DNA from: Flavobacterium sp. | GTDB taxonomy: Bacteria > Bacteroidota > Bacteroidia > Flavobacteriales > Flavobacteriaceae | NCBI GenBank assembly: GCA_008501705.1 | Contig: QQUG01000241.1 | Coordinates: 1-33,368, forward strand | Direction of reading: 5' to 3' | DNA length: 33,368 bases | Shown here: piece after piece, positions 17,460-24,788 of the stretch | Layout of the letters: each line of letters begins with the position of its first letter | How positions within the stretch are numbered: position 1 is the stretch's first letter | Made by a program: the position numbers and the translations under genes | Notes under the pieces: model-generated | Databases searched by the model: none | What the model saw: the letters and a program-made list of their open reading frames with translations, nothing else | What the model was told of the DNA's origin: nothing

Positions 17460-20400
17460 TTAAATTGAATTTTCCTCCCCCAGATGGGGTATGTTTTCCA
17501 ATTTTACTGACGTACCATTTTTATTGGATACTATGTTAAGTTTCCCGCCAATTTTTTCGGCCCTTTGTTTCATATTGGGAAGGCCCCTGCCTTCCCCCTG
17601 CTCATGTACGTTAAATCCATTACCGTTATCCTTTAAGATCAGTGTTGAATAGTGGTCTGTATGAGAAATACTTAGTTCTACCAATGTAGCGTTGGCATAT
17701 TTTGCGCAGTTGTGCATGGCTTCTTTAAAAATGAGCACTACCTGTTTCTTTGTTTGAGGATCGAGTTTGATAACATTTAGTTTTTCTGAATAACCTAGGG
17801 TACTGAACCTGGTTTCTGAAGTACCAAACAGGTCGTCTCCAAAATCTTTCAAACGCAGAAATGCATCAGCCAGGCTATCTTTCTTCGGATCGATTACCCA
17901 CAACAGATCCCTGAAACTCCCAGATAGATCCTTAATATTCTCCCTCATTTTGCCCAACCAGTTCGTTGGATCCTTCTTCTCCTTTAATGTGCGCTCTGCC
18001 AGTGTTAAGAACATGGAAATCTTGGTGACCTTCGAGCCTAGCTCATCGTGAAAATCGGCTGCATTCTCATTCCGCAACTGTTCTCGTTCCAGGATCAGTG
18101 CTTTTTCAAGACGGGTCTCCTGCTCCAATTCATGCATTTTCTTTTTAATACGCATTATATAAAGCATTCTAATAATACCCAAAGCGAGCAGGATATAAAG
18201 GGCAAATGCCATATTAGATCTCCAGAAAGGAGGCGCGACCACTATAGAGAGCTTTAATGGGTCGCCAGACCATATCCCCTGGTTATTATGTCCGTCCAGA
18301 ATAAGTTCATATGAACCCGGGGAGAGATTGTAATACGTAAGCTGAGAGGAGTTACCCGTTTCCACCCAGTCCTCGCTTAGCGGTAAAAATTTGTGTCGGT
18401 ATTGGTTGAATTCAGGCTTAGTAAAATCCAGAACCGCATAATGCAGTCGGATCGAATTCTCCCCGGCCGAAAGCTGTATTTTGTTGTTCTTCATTCTATT
18501 CAAAACAGAAACAAAACCCGATTCTTTTTTCCGAATGCTTTCCAAAGTTGTAATACTCAAATTATACTTCCGAAGATCAATATGTGATTGCACATTATTT
18601 AACACACTAATCCCTTTGCTGCTACCAATGAACACCTTGTCATCTGCGTCAATGTATATAGCATTCCGGTTGGAGATATTATCTGCCAGGCCATCTTTTC
18701 CCATAAAATATTCTATATGCACGAAGGCTTTCATAGATTCATTATAGATCCCTTTAAAAACTCCGTTTGTGGTGGTGATCCAGAGTTGGTTTTCACTATC
18801 CTCGGCTATTCCAAGAATATATTCTGAAGGCAATCCTTCGGGGCGTCCAAATTGAATAAATGAATCTGTTTCTTCAATGTACAAGTTCAGGCCGGTTTGT
18901 GTTCCTATCCATAGTCTGTCCTTGCTGTCTCTGAATATCTTTTTGATGGAATTATTACTTAGGTGATCAGATCTACCGAAGGAGGCTGTATAATTTGAGA
19001 AATTACCTTCAGCGGTTTCTGAAATTAATTTACTCAAGCCCGAAAAAGTTCCTATCCAAAGTGATCCTTCCTTATCTTTTTCAAGTTGAAGGGTATACGA
19101 ATTTACCAGCGTAGTGGGAATTTCATTATTAGATTCGTATGTAGTGAATAGCGGTTTCCTAATATCACCATCAATTAATGTAAGCTTTAAAAGTCCGTGA
19201 TAATTTGTGACCCAGAATGTTTCCGGGCTCTCCTCCAGTATCTCGAACGACCAGAGATGAGGTAATCCATTTTTAGGGGTATAATGCACAAAATCTCCAG
19301 GCTCATGGTTCTTATCAAGTTGAGTAACACTTATCCCTCCCTGTCCACTGATCCATAATCGGTCGCGGCTATCGATAAACATATCTCGTGAAAGTTGAAA
19401 ATGTGGATTCACCAAACTTAAGTACTCTATGGGACATTTGTTGTTTAATATATCCGCTTTAGCTATCCTGTACAGATGGGTGGGCGTATTGATCCAAAGT
19501 CGGTCAAATTTATCTTCGATAATACTGTAAACACTAATATTTTCAATACAATTGGGCCTGTGTGGGGGCGGAAAAATCGTGGCATTTCCGGTAGTTTCGC
19601 TAAACTTGAACAGTCCGTTGGAATTAGGCATCCAAAGATTGTGCTGTCTGTCCTCGAAAACACTACGGGCAAAACCCGACATCTCACCATAGTCATTCAT
19701 ACCGATCACTTCCTGCTCTTCAATAAATTCGCCCTTGAAGTGAAATTTTTTATAGTAATTGCGCCAGGTGGCTATCCAGATCGCTCCCTCACTGTCTATT
19801 ACGGTCTTATTAATATGATACCTCGGCAGGGGTTTGTTGTCCGGGGTTCGATATCTACTGATCGTAAAAATACTGTCGAGGTCATACGAACCTTTAAGCA
19901 ATCCATGAGGGCTTCCAACCAGGAAGTGCCCGGTTTCGTACTCGATATAATTAAAGACCGTGAGATCATCGGGCAGATCCTCATCTGCTATTTTAAGGTT
20001 CAGTTCTTTGAAGGTCGATCTTCCCTTCGGGAGCATTAAGGGAGGATAAGTAGCTCGGGCTATCCATATATTCCCGGCTTTGTCCTGCGAAAAGCCCCAA
20101 ACGGTACTCTTTTTTTCGTTCCACAACAGGTGTTCAGCGAAATTATCCACCCGTCCATCTTTATCTGCTATTCGGTAAAAGCCGTCGTAGGTACCTACCC
20201 ATATGTTTTTATCGGCATCCTCAAAGATGGCTGTAATATGCTCCTGAGAATCGGTGCTGTTCTTCTCCAGGGGTACATAGCGTATTTCGTCCTGCTCCAT
20301 TACATGCAGTCCTTTGGGTGTCCCAATCCATATTCGGTCGTTGCTATCGGCTATCAGCGTATTGATCCGGTTATTCCGAAGACCCGTAGTATCATTAAGC

Positions 20401-20627
20401 ACCGCATAGTAGGCATGGAATTTATGCCCATCGAACTTGTATAGCCCATTATTTCCGGCCACCCAGAGATAGCCTTCACTATCCTGGTCAACATCATGTA
20501 CTATCCGAGATGGCAAACCATTGTCATCGGCATAACGCGTTACCTCGTATAGTTGCCCGTAACCTAGCCGCATTAATAGCATAAGCGCTGTAAAAAAACA
20601 AAATATACTGTGGCGTTGTTTCAGCAT
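17460..20627 (-). CDS. two-component-propeller sensor histidine kinase (HisKA_3)
   Basis: The 1055-residue sensor has a signal peptide (1-24) and about 650 residues of propeller repeats. Many blades carry the Reg_prop pattern (LPSRIVHDVDQDSEGYLWVAGNNGLYKFDG; RIWIGTPKGL; NIWVGTYDGFYRI). A Y_Y_Y domain follows (about 700-765, LTYYNLSPGSYELILDG), then one membrane segment (AFALYILLALGIIRMLYIM), a HisKA_3 dimerisation region with the phosphorylated His in AADFHDELGSKVTKI, and a HATPase domain with KEAMHNCAKYA, DNGNGF and GRGLPNMKQRAEKIGG. This is the periplasmic-sensing design of Bacteroidota hybrid systems for glycans and other polymers, but with a separate NarL-type regulator. The signal is unknown. 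A near-palindromic motif lies 50 bp upstream. Confidence 0.94.
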   Translation of the reverse strand: MLKQRHSIFCFFTALMLLMRLGYGQLYEVTRYADDNGLPSRIVHDVDQDSEGYLWVAGNNGLYKFDGHKFHAYYAVLNDTTGLRNNRINTLIADSNDRIWIGTPKGLHVMEQDEIRYVPLEKNSTDSQEHITAIFEDADKNIWVGTYDGFYRIADKDGRVDNFAEHLLWNEKKSTVWGFSQDKAGNIWIARATYPPLMLPKGRSTFKELNLKIADEDLPDDLTVFNYIEYETGHFLVGSPHGLLKGSYDLDSIFTISRYRTPDNKPLPRYHINKTVIDSEGAIWIATWRNYYKKFHFKGEFIEEQEVIGMNDYGEMSGFARSVFEDRQHNLWMPNSNGLFKFSETTGNATIFPPPHRPNCIENISVYSIIEDKFDRLWINTPTHLYRIAKADILNNKCPIEYLSLVNPHFQLSRDMFIDSRDRLWISGQGGISVTQLDKNHEPGDFVHYTPKNGLPHLWSFEILEESPETFWVTNYHGLLKLTLIDGDIRKPLFTTYESNNEIPTTLVNSYTLQLEKDKEGSLWIGTFSGLSKLISETAEGNFSNYTASFGRSDHLSNNSIKKIFRDSKDRLWIGTQTGLNLYIEETDSFIQFGRPEGLPSEYILGIAEDSENQLWITTTNGVFKGIYNESMKAFVHIEYFMGKDGLADNISNRNAIYIDADDKVFIGSSKGISVLNNVQSHIDLRKYNLSITTLESIRKKESGFVSVLNRMKNNKIQLSAGENSIRLHYAVLDFTKPEFNQYRHKFLPLSEDWVETGNSSQLTYYNLSPGSYELILDGHNNQGIWSGDPLKLSIVVAPPFWRSNMAFALYILLALGIIRMLYIMRIKKKMHELEQETRLEKALILEREQLRNENAADFHDELGSKVTKISMFLTLAERTLKEKKDPTNWLGKMRENIKDLSGSFRDLLWVIDPKKDSLADAFLRLKDFGDDLFGTSETRFSTLGYSEKLNVIKLDPQTKKQVVLIFKEAMHNCAKYANATLVELSISHTDHYSTLILKDNGNGFNVHEQGEGRGLPNMKQRAEKIGGKLNIVSNKNGTSVKLENIPHLGEENSI
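17476..17492 (-). promoter_or_regulatory. motif copy 2 upstream of the response regulator gene (inside the kinase 3' end)
   Basis: On the plus strand it reads TCCCC-CAG-ATGGGGTAT, matching copy 1 at 15 of 17 positions with identical spacing. It overlaps the last codons of the kinase gene and lies 46 bp before the regulator start codon. Confidence 0.45.
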
Positions 20628-20677
20628 TTATAAATTTTTAATATGCTTAAAATTAACCAATTAAAGGGAAAGGTAAA

Positions 20678-20694
20678 TCCCCTAAATGGGGTAT
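20678..20694 (-). promoter_or_regulatory. motif copy 1 upstream of the histidine kinase gene
   Basis: On the plus strand it reads TCCCC-TAA-ATGGGGTAT, a near-palindrome with arms CCCC and GGGG five bases apart. It lies in the 79-bp gap between the GNAT gene and the kinase, 50 bp before the kinase start codon. It is the likely binding site of a regulator; the NarL-type protein of this locus is the first candidate. Confidence 0.5.
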
Positions 20695-20706
20695 TCTGTG
20701 GGCTTC

Positions 20707-21219
20707 TTAGTATTTAGCGCTGGAGAATAACAATAATTCTTGCGCATCTCCTTCTAACCTAATGCGGTCCACCTGCCGGAGTCCGAGTTTTTCGAGTAAC
20801 AGTATAGAATTAGTATTTGTTGGGAGGGTGATCCCGAGGATAGTATCAAATTTTAAATAAGCGGTAGCATATTCCATCACGGCAGTTGCTGCTTCAAAGG
20901 CGTATCCTTTTTTAGTGTACTTCGGAAGTAATGCAAATCCTATATCCGGATGATCGAGATCCGGCCGTTTGTATAGTCCGCAGGTACCAACAATCTCTCC
21001 GCTCTCTTTCATTTCCGAAATATACGCGCCATAACCACGCTCCGAATACTGAGGCAAATATTTCTCGGCAATATAATTTTCGGCATCCTTAAGAGTTTTT
21101 ATCCCTCGGTCGCCAATATTGGCAACCCATTCCCGTGAATTGAGCAATTCGAGCACGAAGGGTGCATCTTCCAGGGTGTAGTGTCGAAGCTGTAAACGCT
21201 TGGTTTCTGTAACGATCAT
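20707..21219 (-). CDS. GNAT family N-acetyltransferase (RimJ/RimL type)
   Basis: The 170-residue reading from the ATG at 21219 begins MIVTETKRLQLRHYTLEDAPFVLELL, the usual start of RimJ/RimL-like enzymes; an upstream ATG at 21249 adds ten residues of no clear value. The GNAT fold is visible: ERGYGAYISEMKESGEIVGTCGLYKR for the central strands, IGFALLPKYTKKGYAFEAATAVMEYA for the acetyl-CoA-binding loop and helix, and a last part with LPTNTNSILLLEKLGLRQV. It transfers an acetyl group from acetyl-CoA to an amine, here probably a protein or amino-acid derivative. The substrate cannot be told. It is divergent from the MNIO operon and separated from the kinase by a motif-bearing gap. Confidence 0.88.
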   Translation of the reverse strand: MIVTETKRLQLRHYTLEDAPFVLELLNSREWVANIGDRGIKTLKDAENYIAEKYLPQYSERGYGAYISEMKESGEIVGTCGLYKRPDLDHPDIGFALLPKYTKKGYAFEAATAVMEYATAYLKFDTILGITLPTNTNSILLLEKLGLRQVDRIRLEGDAQELLLFSSAKY

Positions 21220-21276
21220 GCAGATTGATCTGTAATGGAACTGGTGCAAATTAGGAATTTTCCTCTATAAAAAAGG

Positions 21277-21328
21277 ATTTTACCCCTTCAAAATTGGAGC
21301 AATCCTCGCTGGGATTATTAGGTAAAAT
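21277..21328. promoter_or_regulatory. nested inverted repeat upstream of the MNIO operon promoter
   Basis: ATTTTACC (21277-21284) and GGTAAAAT (21321-21328) are perfect 8-bp arms. Inside them AATCC (21301-21305) and GGATT (21312-21316) form a second pair. The element ends 4 bp before the TTG of the likely operon promoter and lies between divergent genes, a good place for an operator. A protein-binding role is inferred from position only. Confidence 0.35.
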
Positions 21329-21332
21329 ACGC

Positions 21333-21363
21333 TTGTGCCGCCTAGCCCACAGCTCTAATTTTA
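21333..21363 (+). promoter_or_regulatory. promoter of the MNIO operon
   Basis: TTG (21333-21335), 20 bp and TAATTTTA (21356-21363) match TTG-N20-TAnnTTTG except for the last base. Transcription would start near 21370, about 22 nt before the first start codon. Confidence 0.5.
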
Positions 21364-21391
21364 CACCATCATTAATCTTAAAACAAATAGT

Positions 21392-21796
21392 ATGAAATCA
21401 AGAGAGCGAAAAGGAAGCGGAGCAGTAAGACTTTCCATTCCTGCCAAAGTAGCCTACAACGCGGATGCTTTTCAGAGAAGTATCTACGATCTGTTGGACG
21501 AACTGGGATGTCCTAAATGTTTTTCGGGAGTGGATTGTTATTTCACCACCATCCGCGATTACGTTCTGGACCCAAAAGAACAAGCCATTCAGCCTATAGC
21601 TTATGGCGATCCTACACCTCAGCCATCTAAACTGGCTGCAACGAGTACCCTGAGCGTTGGTGTTTCCAAGAACACATCGTATGACATCGGAAAGATTGAT
21701 TTAGCCATTAAAGATATCTTTGAGGAGATCGGTTGTCTTGCATGTTGTTCGGGGCACGATATTTTCTTTCAGAACCAATTCGACTTCAATTTCTAA
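21392..21796 (+). CDS. two-repeat cysteine-motif protein, candidate substrate of the adjacent MNIO enzyme
   Basis: A 134-residue protein without signal peptide, of no family I recognise. It is an internal duplication. Residues about 13-51 and 86-126 each have a beta-like LSI/LSV start, a helix (FQRSIYDLLDELG; DLAIKDIFEEIG) and then the motif GCxxCxSGxDxxF (GCPKCFSGVDCYF at 39-51 and GCLACCSGHDIFF at 114-126). Cysteines are Cys40, 43, 49 and Cys115, 118, 119. A proline-rich linker joins the repeats and the C-terminus is aromatic (QNQFDFNF). The gene lies 7 bp before a DUF692/MNIO gene. Enzymes of that family oxidise cysteines in ribosomal peptides, so the repeated motif is the likely modification site. 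An alternative is an accessory metal-binding protein. Confidence 0.7.
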   Translation: MKSRERKGSGAVRLSIPAKVAYNADAFQRSIYDLLDELGCPKCFSGVDCYFTTIRDYVLDPKEQAIQPIAYGDPTPQPSKLAATSTLSVGVSKNTSYDIGKIDLAIKDIFEEIGCLACCSGHDIFFQNQFDFNF

Positions 21797-21803
21797 TTGA
21801 ACT

Positions 21804-23270
21804 ATGAAAGGATCTATCAACAGCGTGAAGGCGTTAGAATGTCTACCCCAAACAGGGGTAGGCATTATCTATTCGCCTGCTATTGCCAATATTGATTTTC
21901 CAAACGGCCTGATAGACACCCTCGAGGTCGAACCTCAGACCCTCTGTATTAGAAATGCCGACGACAGTCTGCAAATTCCCACCAATGTCTTCGAACAGAT
22001 AAAGGCAATGCCCTACAATAAACTGGTACACAGTATTGGTGCGCCTGTAGGCGGAAGCCTAGCGCCAAAACGCGACCAGCTTGACCTAATAAAATATTCG
22101 GCCGATATGTTCGACAGCCCCTGGGTGACCGAGCATCTTAGCTTTAACGCCACAACACAATTCAATACTGGTTTCTTCCTGCCGCCACTTCAAACTGAGA
22201 AGGGATTGGAACTTGCGATAAAAAACGTAACCATACTGCAAAATGAGATAAAACGCCCTATAGCAGTAGAAACGGGAGTGAACTATTTAAAACTTAATAC
22301 AAAAGAAATAAACGACGGTGCTTTTGTTTCGGCTCTCGCCAAAGCCACTAACTGCGGTATCCTTCTAGACATACATAACCTCTTCGCTAACCAGTTAAAC
22401 GGCCGGCAAAGCATCGTCGATTTTCTTAAAGAGATTCCCCTGGATCAAGTTGTGGAAATGCATATTGCCGGGGGAACCGAGTTAAACGGACTCTGGATGG
22501 ACTCTCACTCTGGACCTATTGATAAACGATTATTATCACTTACACGAGAGATCCTGCCGGATCTTCCAAATTTAAAAGCAATTACCTATGAAATTTTCGA
22601 TTCTTACATCCCGGTCGTGGGTGACCCCGTTATTATATCTGAAATGGAAACGGTTCGCGATCTCTGGGAAAGCAGAAAAATACGCTACAAGGCTATTAAT
22701 AATGAACAGCTCCCGAAAGCTGTTTACAACGTACAAAAACTAAACCGTGAATACCAACCCGAAGAATGGGAAACTTTGCTGGGTAATGAAGTGATCGGCC
22801 GAAGTTCTGCTTCGGAAGGAACTGTCCAGGAAGAACGTTTCGAAGTTTATCAAAAGCTCATCAAAGAATTTAGGGCGTCCATGGTGGCACGCATCTTTAA
22901 ACTCACTACCCGTTATATGATGCTCATATTGGGTGCCGAAGTATTTGCAGCCATCTTAAATCATTTTTGGGAAAGTTATCCTCCGGAGCAATTAAGCTAT
23001 AAGGAGGCGAAGAATTTTGCCGAATACCTTCAGAAAAAAGATTATAAACTTCCCTGGCTCGACCGACTCCTACGCTACGAAGTCGCTGTTTTGGACACCC
23101 TAATGGATGAAACTGCGCGTGTGGTAGAATTCGATGCGGACCCTACTCCCATGTTCAACGCTTTATCACAAGGCAGATTACCTGAGACTATAGGAGCATT
23201 GGGAGAATTTGAAGTTGAGATCACCCCGGAAATGTCTAATACGGAGTGGTTGGTACTGGATCACGCTTGA
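21804..23270 (+). CDS. DUF692 multinuclear non-heme iron oxidase (MNIO) fused to a DUF2063-like partner domain
   Basis: Residues about 16-295 form a DUF692 (UPF0276) TIM barrel like MbnB and TglH. The metal-ligand set expected for the family is all visible: His76 (HSIGAPVGG), Glu110-His111 (EHLSFN), Glu156 (VETGVNYL), Asp189 and Asn192 (LLDIHN), His220 (MHIAGG), Asp233 and His235 (DSHSG) and Glu263 (YEIFD). Residues about 340-475 resemble the DUF2063-type protein that usually accompanies MNIO enzymes as a separate subunit (FEVYQKLIKEFR, HFWESYPPEQLS, PWLDRLLRYEVAVLD). The 488-residue length, against roughly 280-300 for MNIO alone, supports a fusion. MNIOs use O2 and a multi-iron centre to modify peptide cysteines or other residues. 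It is co-transcribed with the Cys-motif protein. Confidence 0.88.
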   Translation: MKGSINSVKALECLPQTGVGIIYSPAIANIDFPNGLIDTLEVEPQTLCIRNADDSLQIPTNVFEQIKAMPYNKLVHSIGAPVGGSLAPKRDQLDLIKYSADMFDSPWVTEHLSFNATTQFNTGFFLPPLQTEKGLELAIKNVTILQNEIKRPIAVETGVNYLKLNTKEINDGAFVSALAKATNCGILLDIHNLFANQLNGRQSIVDFLKEIPLDQVVEMHIAGGTELNGLWMDSHSGPIDKRLLSLTREILPDLPNLKAITYEIFDSYIPVVGDPVIISEMETVRDLWESRKIRYKAINNEQLPKAVYNVQKLNREYQPEEWETLLGNEVIGRSSASEGTVQEERFEVYQKLIKEFRASMVARIFKLTTRYMMLILGAEVFAAILNHFWESYPPEQLSYKEAKNFAEYLQKKDYKLPWLDRLLRYEVAVLDTLMDETARVVEFDADPTPMFNALSQGRLPETIGALGEFEVEITPEMSNTEWLVLDHA

Positions 23271-23338
23271 AATAACGGCCTACCCGCCATCATCTCGTTC
23301 ACCTGGGTAGCGATGGACCCTAGTTCTAATTCGAGCAT
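23261..23338 (-). pseudogene. duplicated 3' fragment of glyA overlapping the MNIO gene end
   Basis: On the minus strand the segment encodes [20 protein letters not shown] and a TGA stop, the same tail as intact glyA (which ends ...PLFQN) 1456 bp away. Over the first 58 bp (23268-23325) only three bases differ from glyA, and the coding differences before the last residue are synonymous; similarity fades by about 23332. The fragment's own stop lies inside the last codons of the convergent MNIO gene. It appears to be the old end of glyA, cut off by an insertion or allele exchange. Confidence 0.85.
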
Positions 23339-23405
23339 TGCATATCTACAGATGAATAAATAATCCAGATTAAAATTACTTCAGACAAACTACTGTTTAC
23401 TTTAA

Positions 23406-24698
23406 CTATAAATCTTTTATGAAGCGGGTAAAGTTTTCACTTACAATCGGTAAAGATAAACTTCTGTCAAAGTAAGCTCTGAAATAATTCGAATACGTCT
23501 CGACATTCTCATAGTCTGATATATCCACATACGTAAGTTCAAAATTTGAAGGTGAAATAATACCGTTCAAAATATTATTTACCAAAGCGGTTTTTGAGAA
23601 AGAAATATTGGGTTTTGGATCTCCGTGAATTTGAAGAATGAACTCGGTATTATCCTGTGGATCCAAGTATTCGAATCTTGCGATATATACATCCCCGTCT
23701 CCTTCAATTTGAGCAATGAAGGAATTAACACTACTACTGGAAAGATCCATATTTAAATCGGATAATGGCAATTCTGTAAACGGAGTCGAAGAGGTACGTA
23801 TTATTTGGTATCCTCTATTTCCCCTAATATGAATGTTATGTAATCGGTACCTATTAAATATACCGTCGGGCAAGCCATAAGTTAAAGGAGGAAATCCATC
23901 AAATTGAGTTCTAACAGCCATGGAATTTCCTAATCCGGAATTATTGTTAGGATGATATCCTTGTAATTCCAGAAAAGTGGATAATGTAAAGTCTGGCGGC
24001 GTACTCATTGTGATGAAATTGGTCTGGATAGGTAATGTTTCATAATCAATGATCTCTGGATCGATCAGAGGAGGGTTTTCACTCCAGTAGTAACGTTCTT
24101 CTGTTTCATTGTCCCTTATTAACGACATGTAATAACCGCCAAATCCTTCCCTAAATATGGCGTGGCTAGCAAAATCAATTGTTCCCCCATTTGATGGAGA
24201 ATAACCAACTGCAAAATCAAAATCACCATGACTGGGTCTCTTTAGTGAAGATGATCCTATATTTGTGATGCTAAGTTTCAAACTTTGGGAAGGAGGGTTG
24301 TCAATAGCTAGGTTATTCATCTCATAAGTCCCAGGCTCGATTCCTTGATGGACGTAAATTGAATAACTTTGTTCACCATTTTGATTCGTGTCTATATTCA
24401 TGCTTGTGAGGTCAAAAATTGTGTTCGCCGGTGACTCTACAACAATCTGAGTTTGTTGATTACTCAAGGCAGGACCTTGTCCTAAAATATTTCCTTCAGC
24501 ATCACTTATAAAAAATGTCCCAGGACCATTAATTATTGTAAAGTTGATATTAAAAACAAAAGTATACTCATTTAAAACCGGATCTTCCATTGGATCAGGA
24601 TCGTTATCTTCCGTTTCAACTACACTAGAATCCGTGGAACAGGACCCCATAAAAACTATAAAAGCTAATAATAAAATTAATTTCAATTTTGAAATCAT
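23406..24698 (-). CDS. hypothetical lipoprotein between two glyA 3' copies
   Basis: A 430-residue lipoprotein (signal VFMGSC, Cys20), followed by an acidic low-complexity linker (VETEDNDPDPMEDP) that is typical of surface lipoproteins of Bacteroidota. The rest is beta-rich, with no catalytic motif I recognise: an early Ig-like part (EYTFVFNINFTI...) and a later part with GDVYIARFEYL and FILQIHGDPKP. It starts 18 bp after the glyA stop, on the same strand, so it may be read from the glyA promoter. By eye it is more AT-rich than its neighbours. Flanking direct repeats of the glyA end mark it as acquired. Confidence 0.75.
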   Translation of the reverse strand: MISKLKLILLLAFIVFMGSCSTDSSVVETEDNDPDPMEDPVLNEYTFVFNINFTIINGPGTFFISDAEGNILGQGPALSNQQTQIVVESPANTIFDLTSMNIDTNQNGEQSYSIYVHQGIEPGTYEMNNLAIDNPPSQSLKLSITNIGSSSLKRPSHGDFDFAVGYSPSNGGTIDFASHAIFREGFGGYYMSLIRDNETEERYYWSENPPLIDPEIIDYETLPIQTNFITMSTPPDFTLSTFLELQGYHPNNNSGLGNSMAVRTQFDGFPPLTYGLPDGIFNRYRLHNIHIRGNRGYQIIRTSSTPFTELPLSDLNMDLSSSSVNSFIAQIEGDGDVYIARFEYLDPQDNTEFILQIHGDPKPNISFSKTALVNNILNGIISPSNFELTYVDISDYENVETYSNYFRAYFDRSLSLPIVSENFTRFIKDL

Positions 24699-24716
24699 GC
24701 TTAATTATTTATTTCA

Positions 24717-24788
24717 TTAATTCTGAAACAACGGCCTACCCGCCATCATCTCATTCACCTGGGTAGCGATGGACCCGAGTTTCGATTC
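24717..24788. repeat. direct repeat copy B: 3' end of intact glyA
   Basis: Bases 24724-24788 repeat 23268-23332 in the same orientation. The first 58 bp have three mismatches; the last seven are weaker. Together the two copies bracket the 23406-24698 gene. Confidence 0.85.

Noticed and set aside
19476-20039. 187-codon open frame opposite the histidine kinase propeller
   Set aside because: It lies wholly in the kinase gene, has no family features, and the kinase frame is certain.
23406-24698. The inserted lipoprotein gene as a transposon or integrative element
   Set aside because: No transposase, integrase or terminal inverted repeats are present; the flanking repeats are simply glyA coding sequence, so recombination is the better reading.
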